Source: Methanolinea sp.
GTDB taxonomy: Archaea; Halobacteriota; Methanomicrobia; Methanomicrobiales; Methanospirillaceae
Length of the DNA: 48,043 bases
NCBI GenBank assembly: GCA_018263335.1
Contig: JADFCY010000014.1
Location: 1 to 48,043, forward strand
Direction of reading: 5' to 3'
Both the position numbers and the translations under genes were made by a program. The notes beneath the pieces are model-generated. The model was given only the letters and a program-made list of their open reading frames with translations, was not told where the DNA came from and searched no databases. Shown one piece after another: positions 7,127-14,639 of this stretch (positions are counted from its first letter, which is position 1; each line of letters opens with the position of its first letter).

Positions 7127-8365
7127 TCATGCAAACATTGCGCCATACCCACTCTTGTAGATGTGGCGGTCGAAGTCAAGACCGATCTTTTCGATTGCAT
7201 CAAGGAAGTCCTCCTTCGAGACTGCATCCCGGTCTTTCCGGATCGCGAACATGCCTGCCTCCATGCAGATTGCCTTGAGATCGGCTCCGTTCTTCCCCTC
7301 GGTCATGGCGGCAATCTCGGAAAGGTCGACGCCGTGATCAAGGCGCATCTTCCTGGTATGGACGTCAAGGATGGCGACCCGGCCCAGGATATCGGGGAGG
7401 GGTATCTCGATGATGCGATCGAACCTGCCGGGCCGGAGCAACGCCCGATCAAGGATATCGATACGGTTGGTCGCCCCGATGATCTTGACGTCGCCACGCC
7501 GCTCAAATCCGTCCATCCCGGCCAGAAGCTGCATAAGTGTCCTCTGCACCTCGCGGTCACCGGAGGTGGTGGCTTCTGTCCGGGAAGCGCCCACTGCATC
7601 GATCTCGTCGATGAAGATGATCGTCGGGGCTTTCTTTCGCGCAAGGTCGAAAAGCTCCCGGACAAGGCGGGCCCCCTCCCCGATGTACTTCTGGACGAGT
7701 TCTGACCCCACGACCCGCAGAAAGTGCGCATTGGTCTCATGGGCGACAGCCCTCGCAAGAAGCGTCTTTCCCGTCCCCGGGGGGCCGTGCAGGAGAACTC
7801 CTTTTGGAGGTTCGATCCCGATACGGTCAAAGAGTTCGGGCTTCTTGAGCGGGAGCTCGACGGCCTCCCTCAGCTCGTTGATCTGGGGGTTTAAGCCCCC
7901 GATATCCGCATATGTCTCTTCAGGGCTCTCCACCACCTCCATGCCGTAGACCTGGGCGTCGTAGCTCTCGGGCAGCACGTCGATCACCGCAAGCGACTGC
8001 TGGTTCAGTGTGCACCTGGCGCCGGGTTTCAGCTTTTCGGGGTCGATGCACATGGAACTCCTGACCATGAACCTCGGACCGGCACTGCTCCTGACCACCA
8101 CTCTCCCGTTGTCCAGCACATCGGTGACAGTCCCGATGACGAGCGGAGGACTCCTCAGCTGCTCGATCTCGCTCTTCAGTTTCCTTACTTCCCGTTCGTA
8201 CCGTATCTTCTGTGTCTCGATATAGCGCTTGTCCGACTCGATCTGGCGGATTTGCTCGCGCAGTTCCAGGTTGCGGGTCTCCATGTTGGTGACCCGGTCC
8301 AGGAGATAGCGGTAGAGCTCCTCGGGGTTCTGGGGTTCCTGGGGTTGGCGGGCGCTTTCCACCAT
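7127..8365 (-). CDS. pan: Proteasome-activating nucleotidase (PAN-2), AAA ATPase
   Basis: Protein of 412 aa. An N-terminal coiled coil spans residues about 20-70 ([20 protein letters not shown]), followed by an OB domain ([19 protein letters not shown]) and an AAA module with Walker A GPPGTGKT, pore loop KYIGEG, Walker B IIFIDEID and LLRPGRFDR. The C-terminus is AMFA: the HbYX position has Phe in place of Tyr, so gate-opening may differ from PAN-1 (MYT). Haloarchaea also carry two PANs, and mixed or alternative rings are possible. It is divergent from the MBF1 gene; the probable minus-strand TATA is TTTATAG at 8402-8408. Confidence 0.95.
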   Translation of the reverse strand: MVESARQPQEPQNPEELYRYLLDRVTNMETRNLELREQIRQIESDKRYIETQKIRYEREVRKLKSEIEQLRSPPLVIGTVTDVLDNGRVVVRSSAGPRFMVRSSMCIDPEKLKPGARCTLNQQSLAVIDVLPESYDAQVYGMEVVESPEETYADIGGLNPQINELREAVELPLKKPELFDRIGIEPPKGVLLHGPPGTGKTLLARAVAHETNAHFLRVVGSELVQKYIGEGARLVRELFDLARKKAPTIIFIDEIDAVGASRTEATTSGDREVQRTLMQLLAGMDGFERRGDVKIIGATNRIDILDRALLRPGRFDRIIEIPLPDILGRVAILDVHTRKMRLDHGVDLSEIAAMTEGKNGADLKAICMEAGMFAIRKDRDAVSKEDFLDAIEKIGLDFDRHIYKSGYGAMFA

Positions 8366-8381
8366 TTTTCAGCCTCAAATA

Positions 8382-8408
8382 AGTATATAGGGAAAAATGT
8401 CTATAAAG
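8382..8408. promoter_or_regulatory. Interleaved divergent promoters of PAN-2 and MBF1
   Basis: AGTATATAG (8382-8390) fits a plus-strand TATA box with RNA start near 8412. CTATAAAG (8401-8408), read as CTTTATAG on the minus strand, fits a PAN-2 start near 8378. The arrangement repeats that seen between PAN-1 and the dehydratase gene. Confidence 0.5.
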
Positions 8409-8423
8409 ATGTTTGCGACGAGT

Positions 8424-8915
8424 ATGCAGTGCGAATTGTGCGGAGGGAAGATTGTCGGCCCTTCAAAGACCGTCCGGGTGGAGGGAGCCGAGCTCGTGGT
8501 CTGCGCCAATTGCGCCCGGTACGGGACCGAGGTGCAGATGACTGCAAAGGCACAGCCGCGTGCCGGGACTGGCCCCCGCGCAGGGAGATCGGTCCCCGTC
8601 AGGCGCTCGAGGGACGTTTTTGACCTGATCGAGGGCGAAATTGTTGAAGATTACGGTGAACGCATCCGCGCTGCCCGGATGGAGAAGGGCCTCTCGCAGA
8701 AGGATCTTGCGATGCAGCTCAAGGAGAAGGAGCTGCTGATCAAGAAGATCGAGAAGGGAGACCTGATCCCCGAGGACGAGGTGCGGAGGAAACTTGAGAA
8801 GGCGCTTGGCATCAGGCTGATCGACTCTCCTGCAGATGATGAGGGGAAGCGTGGCGGAGGGACGGTTGTCCCGACCCTCGGGGACGTGATCTCGATCAAG
8901 AAGGTCCATAAATGA
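8424..8915 (+). CDS. Multiprotein bridging factor 1 homologue (zinc ribbon-HTH)
   Basis: Protein of 163 aa from ATG 8424. The N-terminal zinc ribbon has C-x2-C (MQCELCGGK) and C-x2-C (VVCANCARYG). After a basic linker comes a Cro-type HTH (YGERIRAARMEKGLSQKDLAMQLKEKELLIKKIEKGDL), as in archaeal MBF1. Archaeal MBF1 has been linked to ribosomes and translation rather than classic TBP bridging. An in-frame ATG at 8397 is rejected because it precedes the RNA start predicted from the TATA box at 8382-8390. A hairpin just after the stop precedes the aromatic-operon promoter. Confidence 0.93.
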   Translation: MQCELCGGKIVGPSKTVRVEGAELVVCANCARYGTEVQMTAKAQPRAGTGPRAGRSVPVRRSRDVFDLIEGEIVEDYGERIRAARMEKGLSQKDLAMQLKEKELLIKKIEKGDLIPEDEVRRKLEKALGIRLIDSPADDEGKRGGGTVVPTLGDVISIKKVHK

Positions 8916-8940
8916 GAGAAAGGTCCACGGGCCATCTCAT
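8912..8940 (+). terminator. Hairpin after the MBF1 stop codon
   Basis: ATGAGA (8912-8917) pairs with TCTCAT (8935-8940), with GGTCC/GGGCC pairing inside. It is followed by a T-run (8944-8947) that is also part of the next TATA box. A plausible terminator separating MBF1 from the aromatic operon. Confidence 0.45.
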
Positions 8941-8943
8941 CAC

Positions 8944-8952
8944 TTTTATATA
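8944..8952 (+). promoter_or_regulatory. TATA box of the aromatic amino acid operon
   Basis: TTTTATATA, the best TATA element between MBF1 and the first operon gene. It predicts an RNA start at about 8973-8975 and so a leader of about 215 bases, far longer than the near-leaderless transcripts elsewhere in the window. Confidence 0.65.
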
Positions 8953-8977
8953 CTTGGTCGTTCCATTCTGATCTTCA

Positions 8978-9025
8978 ATGCAAGGTGAGTGTTTTTTCGC
9001 CGGTGAGTGTTTTTATCTCGCTTAG
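8978..9025 (+). CDS. Possible leaderless upstream peptide ([15 protein letters not shown])
   Basis: The only ATG near the predicted RNA start (3-6 bases downstream) opens a 15-codon ORF ending in TAG. The peptide contains FF and FY within a repeated G-E-C-F-F/Y unit, encoded by the direct repeat GGTGAGTGTTTTT (8984-8996 and 9002-9014). It overlaps the longer aromatic leader ORF in another frame. It could be translated leaderlessly, or be a chance product of the T-runs. Kept as a candidate because it sits first on the transcript of an aromatic amino acid operon. Confidence 0.35.
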   Translation: MQGECFFAGECFYLA

Positions 9026-9137
9026 CCTGGCGCCTGCACCGTGCATCAACGAACCTGTCCTTCTGAACCATAAGCCAGTAGCTGCGGCACTTTCCCGCTA
9101 TCACCGCTATTTTGGTTATTTCTGGTATTTTTACTGA
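8985..9137 (+). CDS. Candidate aromatic leader peptide of the operon, ending [12 protein letters not shown]
   Basis: A 50-codon ORF from GTG 8985 (alternative GTG 9003) to TGA 9135-9137. Its last twelve codons (9099-9134) read TAT CAC CGC TAT TTT GGT, then TAT TTC TGG TAT TTT TAC: five Tyr, three Phe and one Trp. The stop is followed after one base by a hairpin over the SD of the first enzyme gene. Position, aromatic run and hairpin match a ribosome-sensing leader peptide. Weak points: the start is GTG with no clear SD and the tract is T-rich, which favours Phe and Tyr codons by chance. No database support was possible. Confidence 0.6.
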   Translation: MSVFSPVSVFISLSLAPAPCINEPVLLNHKPVAAALSRYHRYFGYFWYFY

Positions 9138-9138
9138 A

Positions 9139-9184
9139 ACTCCATCGGCCATTTCTCATACAAATGCGCTGGATGGATGGGAGT
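9139..9184 (+). promoter_or_regulatory. Hairpin predicted to bury the SD of the first aromatic gene
   Basis: ACTCCATC (9139-9146) pairs with GATGGGAGT (9176-9184, one bulged G), and inside it CATTT pairs with AAATG around a short loop. The 3' arm contains the GGGAG Shine-Dalgarno (9179-9183) of the gene starting at 9190. The 5' arm starts one base after the aromatic leader ORF stop, so a ribosome held on the last leader codons would cover it and leave the SD free. Confidence 0.5.
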
Positions 9185-9189
9185 GTTAC

Positions 9190-9990
9190 ATGAGAGGAAA
9201 AGAAATTCGCCTGGAACGCATCATGGACCGGAATACCGGCAAGACGATCATTGTCCCGATGGACCACGGGGTGAGCAACGGCCCTATCGAGGGCCTCATA
9301 GACCTGGGGAGAGCAGTCGACCTCGTGGCGACAGGGGGTGCCAACGCCGTCCTCGGACACGTCGGCCTGTCCCTGTACGGCCACCGGAAGAGCGGGAGGG
9401 ATGTGGGGCTGATCCTCCATCTCTCGGCAAGCACCTCGATCGGGCCTGACCCGAACGAGAAGGTACTGGTGAACTCGGTGACAAGCGCCCTGAAGATGGG
9501 GGCCGACGCCGTCTCTATCCACGTAAACATCGGGGCCGACTCTGAAGCGCGGATGCTCTCTGACCTCGGGCGGGTGGCAATCGACTGCATGGAGTGGGGG
9601 ATGCCGCTCCTCGCGATGATGTACCCGAGGGGAAGGAAGATCAAGGACGAGCACCAGGTCGAGCACGTCTGCCTTGCCGCAAGAGTGGCAGCGGAGCTTG
9701 GGGCTGACCTCGTCAAGACGGTCTATACCGGTGACCCTGACAGTTTCCGCCTGGTGACAAGGGGATGCCCTGTCCCGGTGGTGGTGGCAGGAGGCTCTAA
9801 AACAAGCGACCTTGCCACCCTGGAGTTAATTGAGGGGGCGATGGAAGGGGGTGCCGCCGGGATCTCAATCGGGCGGAACGCCTTCCAGCACCCTGCACCG
9901 GACCGCTTTGTCAGGGCCGCGGCAGAGATCGTCCACCGGGGGTGCTCGGCGGAAGAAGCACTGGAGATTGTGAAGGAGAAGAGAAGATGA
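9190..9990 (+). CDS. 2-amino-3,7-dideoxy-D-threo-hept-6-ulosonate synthase (ADH synthase)
   Basis: Protein of 266 aa from ATG 9190, with GGGAG seven bases upstream. It is a class I aldolase of the archaeal AroA'/MJ0400 family, which condenses 6-deoxy-5-ketofructose 1-phosphate with aspartate semialdehyde in the DAHP-independent route to 3-dehydroquinate. The [18 protein letters not shown] block is very like MJ0400. Catalytic Asp/His (MDHG), Tyr (MMYPRG) and Schiff-base Lys (LVKTVYTGD) are present, as is the phosphate-binding GRNAFQH. First enzyme gene of the operon; ATGA overlap with the next. An upstream in-frame extension was rejected because it lacks family residues. Confidence 0.92.
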   Translation: MRGKEIRLERIMDRNTGKTIIVPMDHGVSNGPIEGLIDLGRAVDLVATGGANAVLGHVGLSLYGHRKSGRDVGLILHLSASTSIGPDPNEKVLVNSVTSALKMGADAVSIHVNIGADSEARMLSDLGRVAIDCMEWGMPLLAMMYPRGRKIKDEHQVEHVCLAARVAAELGADLVKTVYTGDPDSFRLVTRGCPVPVVVAGGSKTSDLATLELIEGAMEGGAAGISIGRNAFQHPAPDRFVRAAAEIVHRGCSAEEALEIVKEKRR

Positions 9991-10772
9991 TTGGAAAAGA
10001 GATTCGTATCGAGAGGATCATGGACCGGAACACTGGACGGGCCGTGATCGTTCCCATGGACCATGGGTTCACGCTGGGACAGATTGAAGGGCTGCTGGAC
10101 ATGACCACGACAATCTCGGAGGTGAGTGAGGGCGGAGCAAACGCGATCGTCCTGCACAAGGGGATCGTCAAACGCGGGCACCGGAGAAGGGGAAGAGACA
10201 TCGGGCTGATTGTCCATCTCTCGGGGAGCACATCCCTCAACCCAGACCCGAACGACAAGGTGCTGGTCTGCACCGTAGAGGAGGCGGTGGCGCTCGGCGC
10301 AGACGCGGTCTCCATCCATATAAACCTCGGGGCCCCGAACGAGTCGAAAATGCTTGAGTCCGCGGGGAAGGTGGTAAAGGACTGCAACCGCTGGGGGATC
10401 CCTCTCCTTGTCATGATCTACCCGAGAGGCAAGGGTATCGATCCCACCTCGCCTGCAACGGTGGGGCACTGCGTAAGGGTCGCCGAGGAACTTGGCGCCG
10501 ACCTCATAAAGACCAATTACACGGGTGACCCGGTCTCTTTTGGCAAGATCGTCACCTCGTGCTCAGTCCCGGTCTTCATTGCCGGGGGAGAGAAGGCAGG
10601 GGACCTCGAGACGCTCCAGATCATACGCGACTCCGTGAAGGCGGGGGGGGCGGGGGTCTGTGTAGGCCGGAACGCCTTCCAGAGGGAGAACACACGGGCA
10701 TTCGTCAAGGCCCTCTGCCGCGTCGTGCACGAGGAGGCAGACCCGGAGCAGGCGCTCAGGGAGGCGGGATGA
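9987..10772 (+). CDS. Second ADH synthase/fructose-bisphosphate aldolase family enzyme
   Basis: Protein of 261 aa, clearly paralogous to the preceding gene (shared GKEIR[10 protein letters not shown], MGADAVSIH-type, YPRG and TGDP blocks). Schiff-base Lys (LIKTNYTGD), Tyr (MIYPRG) and Asp/His ([12 protein letters not shown]) are kept. In Methanocaldococcus the two relatives MJ1585 and MJ0400 make and then use DKFP, so this copy may supply the substrate of its neighbour, or be a second ADH synthase. The VSNGP block is replaced by FTLGQ, which argues for a distinct role. ATGA overlaps on both sides imply translational coupling. Confidence 0.85.
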   Translation: MIGKEIRIERIMDRNTGRAVIVPMDHGFTLGQIEGLLDMTTTISEVSEGGANAIVLHKGIVKRGHRRRGRDIGLIVHLSGSTSLNPDPNDKVLVCTVEEAVALGADAVSIHINLGAPNESKMLESAGKVVKDCNRWGIPLLVMIYPRGKGIDPTSPATVGHCVRVAEELGADLIKTNYTGDPVSFGKIVTSCSVPVFIAGGEKAGDLETLQIIRDSVKAGGAGVCVGRNAFQRENTRAFVKALCRVVHEEADPEQALREAG

Positions 10773-11755
10773 AGGAGTTCTGGGTTGACGCCCGGTCTTG
10801 GAAGAAGGAAGTGGTGACCGCCGCCCTTGAGAGTGGAGCAGATACCATCGTCGCTGACGAGAGCGGCAAGGTGAAGGCGCTCGGGAGGGTCCGTGTCGTG
10901 GCTCCTGACGGGGACCTCGCGATCGGCAGGGACGTCTGGGAGGTGAAGATTGCCGGCAAGGAGAGCGAGGAGAAGGCGGCCACCCTTGCAAGGAACGGGT
11001 ACGTCATCGTCAGTGCAGAGGACTGGACGGTGATCCCCCTCGAGAACCTCGTGGCCCAGTCAGACCGTATCATCGCACTGGTACATGATGCAGGGGAAGC
11101 AGAACTGGCGCTCCAGGTGCTTGAGCGTGGGGTCGCAGGAATCCTGCTCCTGACGGGAGACCCGAAGGTGGTGAAGGAGACGGGATCATTGATACACCGC
11201 GGCAATGAACGGTGTGCCATGGTACCATTCATGGTCACCGCGATCCGCCCGGTGGGGATGGGGGACCGGGTCTGCGTCGATACCTGCTCGATGCTGAGAG
11301 AAGGGGAGGGGATGCTCGTCGGCAATACCTCTTCGGCTTTCCTGCTCGTCCACGCAGAAACGCTGGAGAACCCATACGTGGCCCCGAGGCCGTTCCGGGT
11401 CAATGCAGGGGCAGTACATGCCTACATCCTCTCATCCGGAGGAAAGACAGCCTACCTCTCGGACCTTGCTGCAGGAGACCGCGTGCTGGTGGTGGGGGCC
11501 GATGGCAGTACAAGGGAGGTGACAGTCGGGAGGGTGAAGATCGAGCAGAGGCCGCTCCTTCTCGTCGAGGCCGAGGCAGAGGGGAGAACCTACAGCCTTG
11601 TCCTGCAGAATGCCGAGACGATCCGCCTGGTGGGAGATGACGGGAGTGCCCGTTCAGTCGTCGATATCTCTCCGGGAGACAGGGTGATGGGCTGCCTCAA
11701 GGAGGCCGGCCGCCACTTCGGGATGGCGGTCAGGGAGAAGATCCTGGAGAAGTGA
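10769..11755 (+). CDS. aroB': 3-dehydroquinate synthase II (archaeal AroB')
   Basis: Protein of 328 aa beginning [20 protein letters not shown], a typical opening of the archaeal DHQ synthase family (DUF98/COG1465). It carries out NAD-dependent oxidative deamination and cyclisation of ADH to 3-dehydroquinate. Conserved blocks include GDRVCVDTCSMLREGEGMLVGNTSSAFLLVHAE and PRPFRVNAGAVHAYILSSGGKTAYLSDLAAGD. Unrelated to bacterial AroB. It starts with an ATGA overlap after the second aldolase. Confidence 0.94.
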   Translation: MKEFWVDARSWKKEVVTAALESGADTIVADESGKVKALGRVRVVAPDGDLAIGRDVWEVKIAGKESEEKAATLARNGYVIVSAEDWTVIPLENLVAQSDRIIALVHDAGEAELALQVLERGVAGILLLTGDPKVVKETGSLIHRGNERCAMVPFMVTAIRPVGMGDRVCVDTCSMLREGEGMLVGNTSSAFLLVHAETLENPYVAPRPFRVNAGAVHAYILSSGGKTAYLSDLAAGDRVLVVGADGSTREVTVGRVKIEQRPLLLVEAEAEGRTYSLVLQNAETIRLVGDDGSARSVVDISPGDRVMGCLKEAGRHFGMAVREKILEK

Positions 11756-12586
11756 TTGCAGGTGAAGATCGGGATCATCGGCGGAACCGGCAGGATGGGT
11801 ACGTTCTTCCGGGAGGTATTCGAGAGGGCGGGGTGGGAGGTGCAGGTTGCAGGGAGGAGCACTCCGCAGAGTCCCGCGGACGTCGCAGGGGCCTGCGATG
11901 TCGTCATGGTATCGGTGCCGATCAGGGAGACGGCCGGTGTGATACGCTCGGTTGCACCGCTCCTCTCGGAGGACCAGGTATTCTGCGATCTCACCTCGCT
12001 GAAGACCGGGCCGGTGGAGGCGATGCTCGCATCCCGGGCCCAGGTGGTGGGTCTTCACCCGATGTTTGGGCCCACCGTAAGTAGCCTGTCGGGCCAGACC
12101 ATCATCGCGACCCCTGCGCGCTGCACCCAGGAGACCCTCGATCTCCTCCTGTCGGTCTTTTGGTCCCAGGGGGCCAGGGTGACCCTCTCCACTCCTGAGG
12201 AGCATGACCGGATCATGGCCGTCGTGCAGGGGCTGACCCACTTCGTCACTCTCGGCGTGGCGGAGACGATGCGGAGGGTGGGAGTCAAGCCGGAAGACAC
12301 CCTGGCATTCATGAGCCCGGTCTACCAGATGGAGATGAGTCTCGTGGGAAGGCTCCTCTCCCAGGATGCCCGCCTCTATGCCGATATACTCGGGCAGAAC
12401 CCCCACGTGATACCTGTCATCGAGGCATGCGAGGGCACATTCTCTTCCCTTCGGGAGATCATTGGGACCGGGGACACCGACGCCTTTGAAGAGGTGTTCA
12501 GGAAGAATGCGCAGCACTTCGGGGCGTACTGCCAGAAGGCAGCCCAGGAGTCTGACCTGCTGATCGCGTCCATGGTGAGGCAATGA
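11756..12586 (+). CDS. tyrA: Prephenate dehydrogenase
   Basis: About 276 aa. The Rossmann motif is at the very start (KIGIIGGTGRMGTFF), followed by GLHPMFGPTVSSLSGQTII, the TyrA region with the catalytic His (LHPMFGP). The C-terminal helices contain TLAFMSPVYQMEMSLVGRLLSQD and a long helical end. It converts prephenate to 4-hydroxyphenylpyruvate with NAD(P). The start is TTG 11756, directly after the previous stop and five bases after GGAGA; GTG 11762 is the alternative. No chorismate mutase domain is fused, so that activity must be elsewhere. ATGA overlap with pheA. Confidence 0.9.
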   Translation: MQVKIGIIGGTGRMGTFFREVFERAGWEVQVAGRSTPQSPADVAGACDVVMVSVPIRETAGVIRSVAPLLSEDQVFCDLTSLKTGPVEAMLASRAQVVGLHPMFGPTVSSLSGQTIIATPARCTQETLDLLLSVFWSQGARVTLSTPEEHDRIMAVVQGLTHFVTLGVAETMRRVGVKPEDTLAFMSPVYQMEMSLVGRLLSQDARLYADILGQNPHVIPVIEACEGTFSSLREIIGTGDTDAFEEVFRKNAQHFGAYCQKAAQESDLLIASMVRQ

Positions 12587-13380
12587 AGGTATTTGTACTC
12601 GGACCGGAGGGCACGTTCAGCCACGAACTTGGTTGGCGCGTATTTGGAGACCGGGTCACCCTCGTCTCTACCATCCGGCGCATCTTCGAGGCTGTGGAGA
12701 AGGGGGAGGGAACAGGACTCGTCCCCTTGGAGAACAGCGAGGCCGGGGGCGTCGGGCCATCACTGGACGGGCTGCTCCAGCACCATGTCTGGATCACGGG
12801 AGAACTGTACATGCCCATCCACCACTACCTCGTCTCCCCTGGGCCGCTCGAAGAGGCGGAGGTGCTCTACGTCCATCCCCAGACCCACGAGCAGTGCAGC
12901 GAGGTGGTGGACGCCCTCGAGATACCTGTCGTGCATACCCCGAGCAATGCCCAGAGCGCGATGGAGATGCGGCGGTCGGGGAAGAGTGCGGCCATCGTGT
13001 CACTGATGACCGCCCGCCTCTACGACCTCCCAATCCGGCGCGAACGTGTGGAGAACAACCAGAGGAACATCACCCGGTTCGTGACCATCTCTTCGGCGAG
13101 GTATCCTGGGCCTGATGCCGCGAAGGGGAGCATCATCATTGATCCAAGGGAGGACCGTGCGGGGCTCCTCCACGACATCCTCGGGATCTTCTCCCGTCAC
13201 GGCATCAACCTCACCAGGATCGAGTCACGCCCATCCAAGCGTGGCATGGGGAGTTACGTCTTCTTTCTCGATTTCGTGTACAACGGAAATTCAGAAGAGG
13301 CAGTCAGTGAACTCAAAGGGATGACGGCAGTCAAGGATCTTGGGAGGTATCCCACGCTGGAGGTCCCTGAATGGAAGTAA
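12583..13380 (+). CDS. pheA: Prephenate dehydratase with ACT domain
   Basis: Protein of 265 aa. The PDT domain (MKVFVLGPEGTFSHELG; LVPLENSEAGGV; ENNQRNITRFVTI) includes the conserved T-R-F catalytic motif. The ACT regulatory domain at residues about 185-260 has RAGLLHDILGIFSRHGINL followed by TRIESRPSKRG, the ESRP motif that binds phenylalanine. It makes phenylpyruvate from prephenate. The ACT domain predicts allosteric inhibition by Phe on top of any control in the leader. Starts with an ATGA overlap and overlaps aroA by 10 bases. Confidence 0.94.
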   Translation: MKVFVLGPEGTFSHELGWRVFGDRVTLVSTIRRIFEAVEKGEGTGLVPLENSEAGGVGPSLDGLLQHHVWITGELYMPIHHYLVSPGPLEEAEVLYVHPQTHEQCSEVVDALEIPVVHTPSNAQSAMEMRRSGKSAAIVSLMTARLYDLPIRRERVENNQRNITRFVTISSARYPGPDAAKGSIIIDPREDRAGLLHDILGIFSRHGINLTRIESRPSKRGMGSYVFFLDFVYNGNSEEAVSELKGMTAVKDLGRYPTLEVPEWK

Positions 13381-14639
13381 CGCTTCGAAAAGCAGGAGAT
13401 GTTTACCTCAACTTCCAGGCGCCACCTTCAAAGAGTTACACTCACAGGGCGCTGATAGCCGCCTCCCTTGCCCTGGGCGACTCGATCATCACAAATCCGC
13501 TGGAGGCAGAGGATATTGCGGCCACAAGAGCAGCCCTCGTGGGAATGGGTGTGCAGATCATGGAAGGGGACCGCTGTTCCCGGGTCAGGGGCACGGGCGG
13601 AACGCTCTCCTGTGCTCCCGGGCTTGTTATGGACATGCAGAACTCCGGGACGAGCATGCGGCTGCTCACTTCAGTCGCGCTCCTTTGTAAAAGCCCTGTA
13701 GTCCTCACGGGCTCCCCTCGCATGAAGGAGCGCCCGCTTGGCCCCCTTGCGGACGCACTCACCGCCCTTGGCGGGAGGATCGAGTTCATGGAGAAGGCGG
13801 GATTTCCGCCGGTGAAGGTCTCGGGGAGGCTCACCGGTGGGCGGGCGCGGGTGGATGCAGGTATGAGCAGCCAGTTCGTCTCCTCGATCCTGATGGCGGC
13901 GCCATATGCCCACCGGGACGTGATCCTGGACCTCGATCCAGGGGTTGCATCCCCCTCTTACCTGGACGTCACACTCTCGGTGATGGAGGCCTTCGGTGCG
14001 ACGGTTGAAAGAGAGGGATACCGGCGTTTCCAGGTAGCAGCCGGGATACCGTACCGGGCAAGAACGTACGAGATCGAGGGGGATTACTCGTCTGCATCGT
14101 ACTTCTTTGCACTCGCAGCGCTCTGCGGCGGCCGGGTCCGTGTCGGAAACCTGAACCCGACTTCCTGCCAGGGAGACAGGCGGTTCCTGGCCGCACTCGA
14201 GTCGATGGGGTGCAGGGTGAGCACCCCTGGAGATTCGGTCGAGGTCTCCTGCGACGGATATCTGGATGGGATCGAGATCGATATGTCCTCGTCTCCTGAT
14301 ACGGTTCAGACACTCTGCATGGTCGCTGCGAAGGCCCGGAGCCCGACAAGGATCTCCGGGATCGCCCACCTGAAGTGGAAGGAGAGCGACCGCCTGGAGT
14401 CCACCACGAGGCTCCTTCGAAGCCTTGGGGGAGATGTGACAGTAGAGGGGGACGCACTCATCATAAGACCTGCACCGTTGCACGGGGGAAGGATAGACCC
14501 TGGCGATGACCACCGGACCGCGATGAGTTTCACGGTCCTTGGGCTTTCGATGGGAAACGTAAAGATAACCCAGGCGGAATGTGTCAGTAAATCCTTCCCG
14601 GGTTTCTGGGAGCAGCTTGCAGGGCAGGGACTGGTATGA
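13371..14639 (+). CDS. aroA: 3-phosphoshikimate 1-carboxyvinyltransferase (EPSP synthase)
   Basis: Protein of 422 aa. It transfers enolpyruvate from PEP to shikimate 3-phosphate. Visible signatures: PPSKSYTHRALIAASLALG (substrate Lys/Ser), NSGTSMRLLTSVALL, GSPRMKERPLGPLADAL, SSQFVSSILMAAPYA, HLKWKESDRL and DDHRTAMSF near the C-terminus. Length and all motifs are normal. The start ATG 13371 lies within the end of pheA, and the stop overlaps the start of the kinase-dehydrogenase fusion. Confidence 0.95.
   Translation: MEVTLRKAGDVYLNFQAPPSKSYTHRALIAASLALGDSIITNPLEAEDIAATRAALVGMGVQIMEGDRCSRVRGTGGTLSCAPGLVMDMQNSGTSMRLLTSVALLCKSPVVLTGSPRMKERPLGPLADALTALGGRIEFMEKAGFPPVKVSGRLTGGRARVDAGMSSQFVSSILMAAPYAHRDVILDLDPGVASPSYLDVTLSVMEAFGATVEREGYRRFQVAAGIPYRARTYEIEGDYSSASYFFALAALCGGRVRVGNLNPTSCQGDRRFLAALESMGCRVSTPGDSVEVSCDGYLDGIEIDMSSSPDTVQTLCMVAAKARSPTRISGIAHLKWKESDRLESTTRLLRSLGGDVTVEGDALIIRPAPLHGGRIDPGDDHRTAMSFTVLGLSMGNVKITQAECVSKSFPGFWEQLAGQGLV

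Noticed and set aside
8397-8423. Earlier ATG codons for MBF1
   Set aside because: The first lies upstream of the RNA start expected from the TATA box at 8382-8390, and the zinc ribbon begins at ATG 8424 as in the family.
9112-9189. In-frame 5' extension of the ADH synthase gene
   Set aside because: The family starts at [11 protein letters not shown] with a good SD before ATG 9190; the extension has no family residues and overlaps the leader peptide in another frame.
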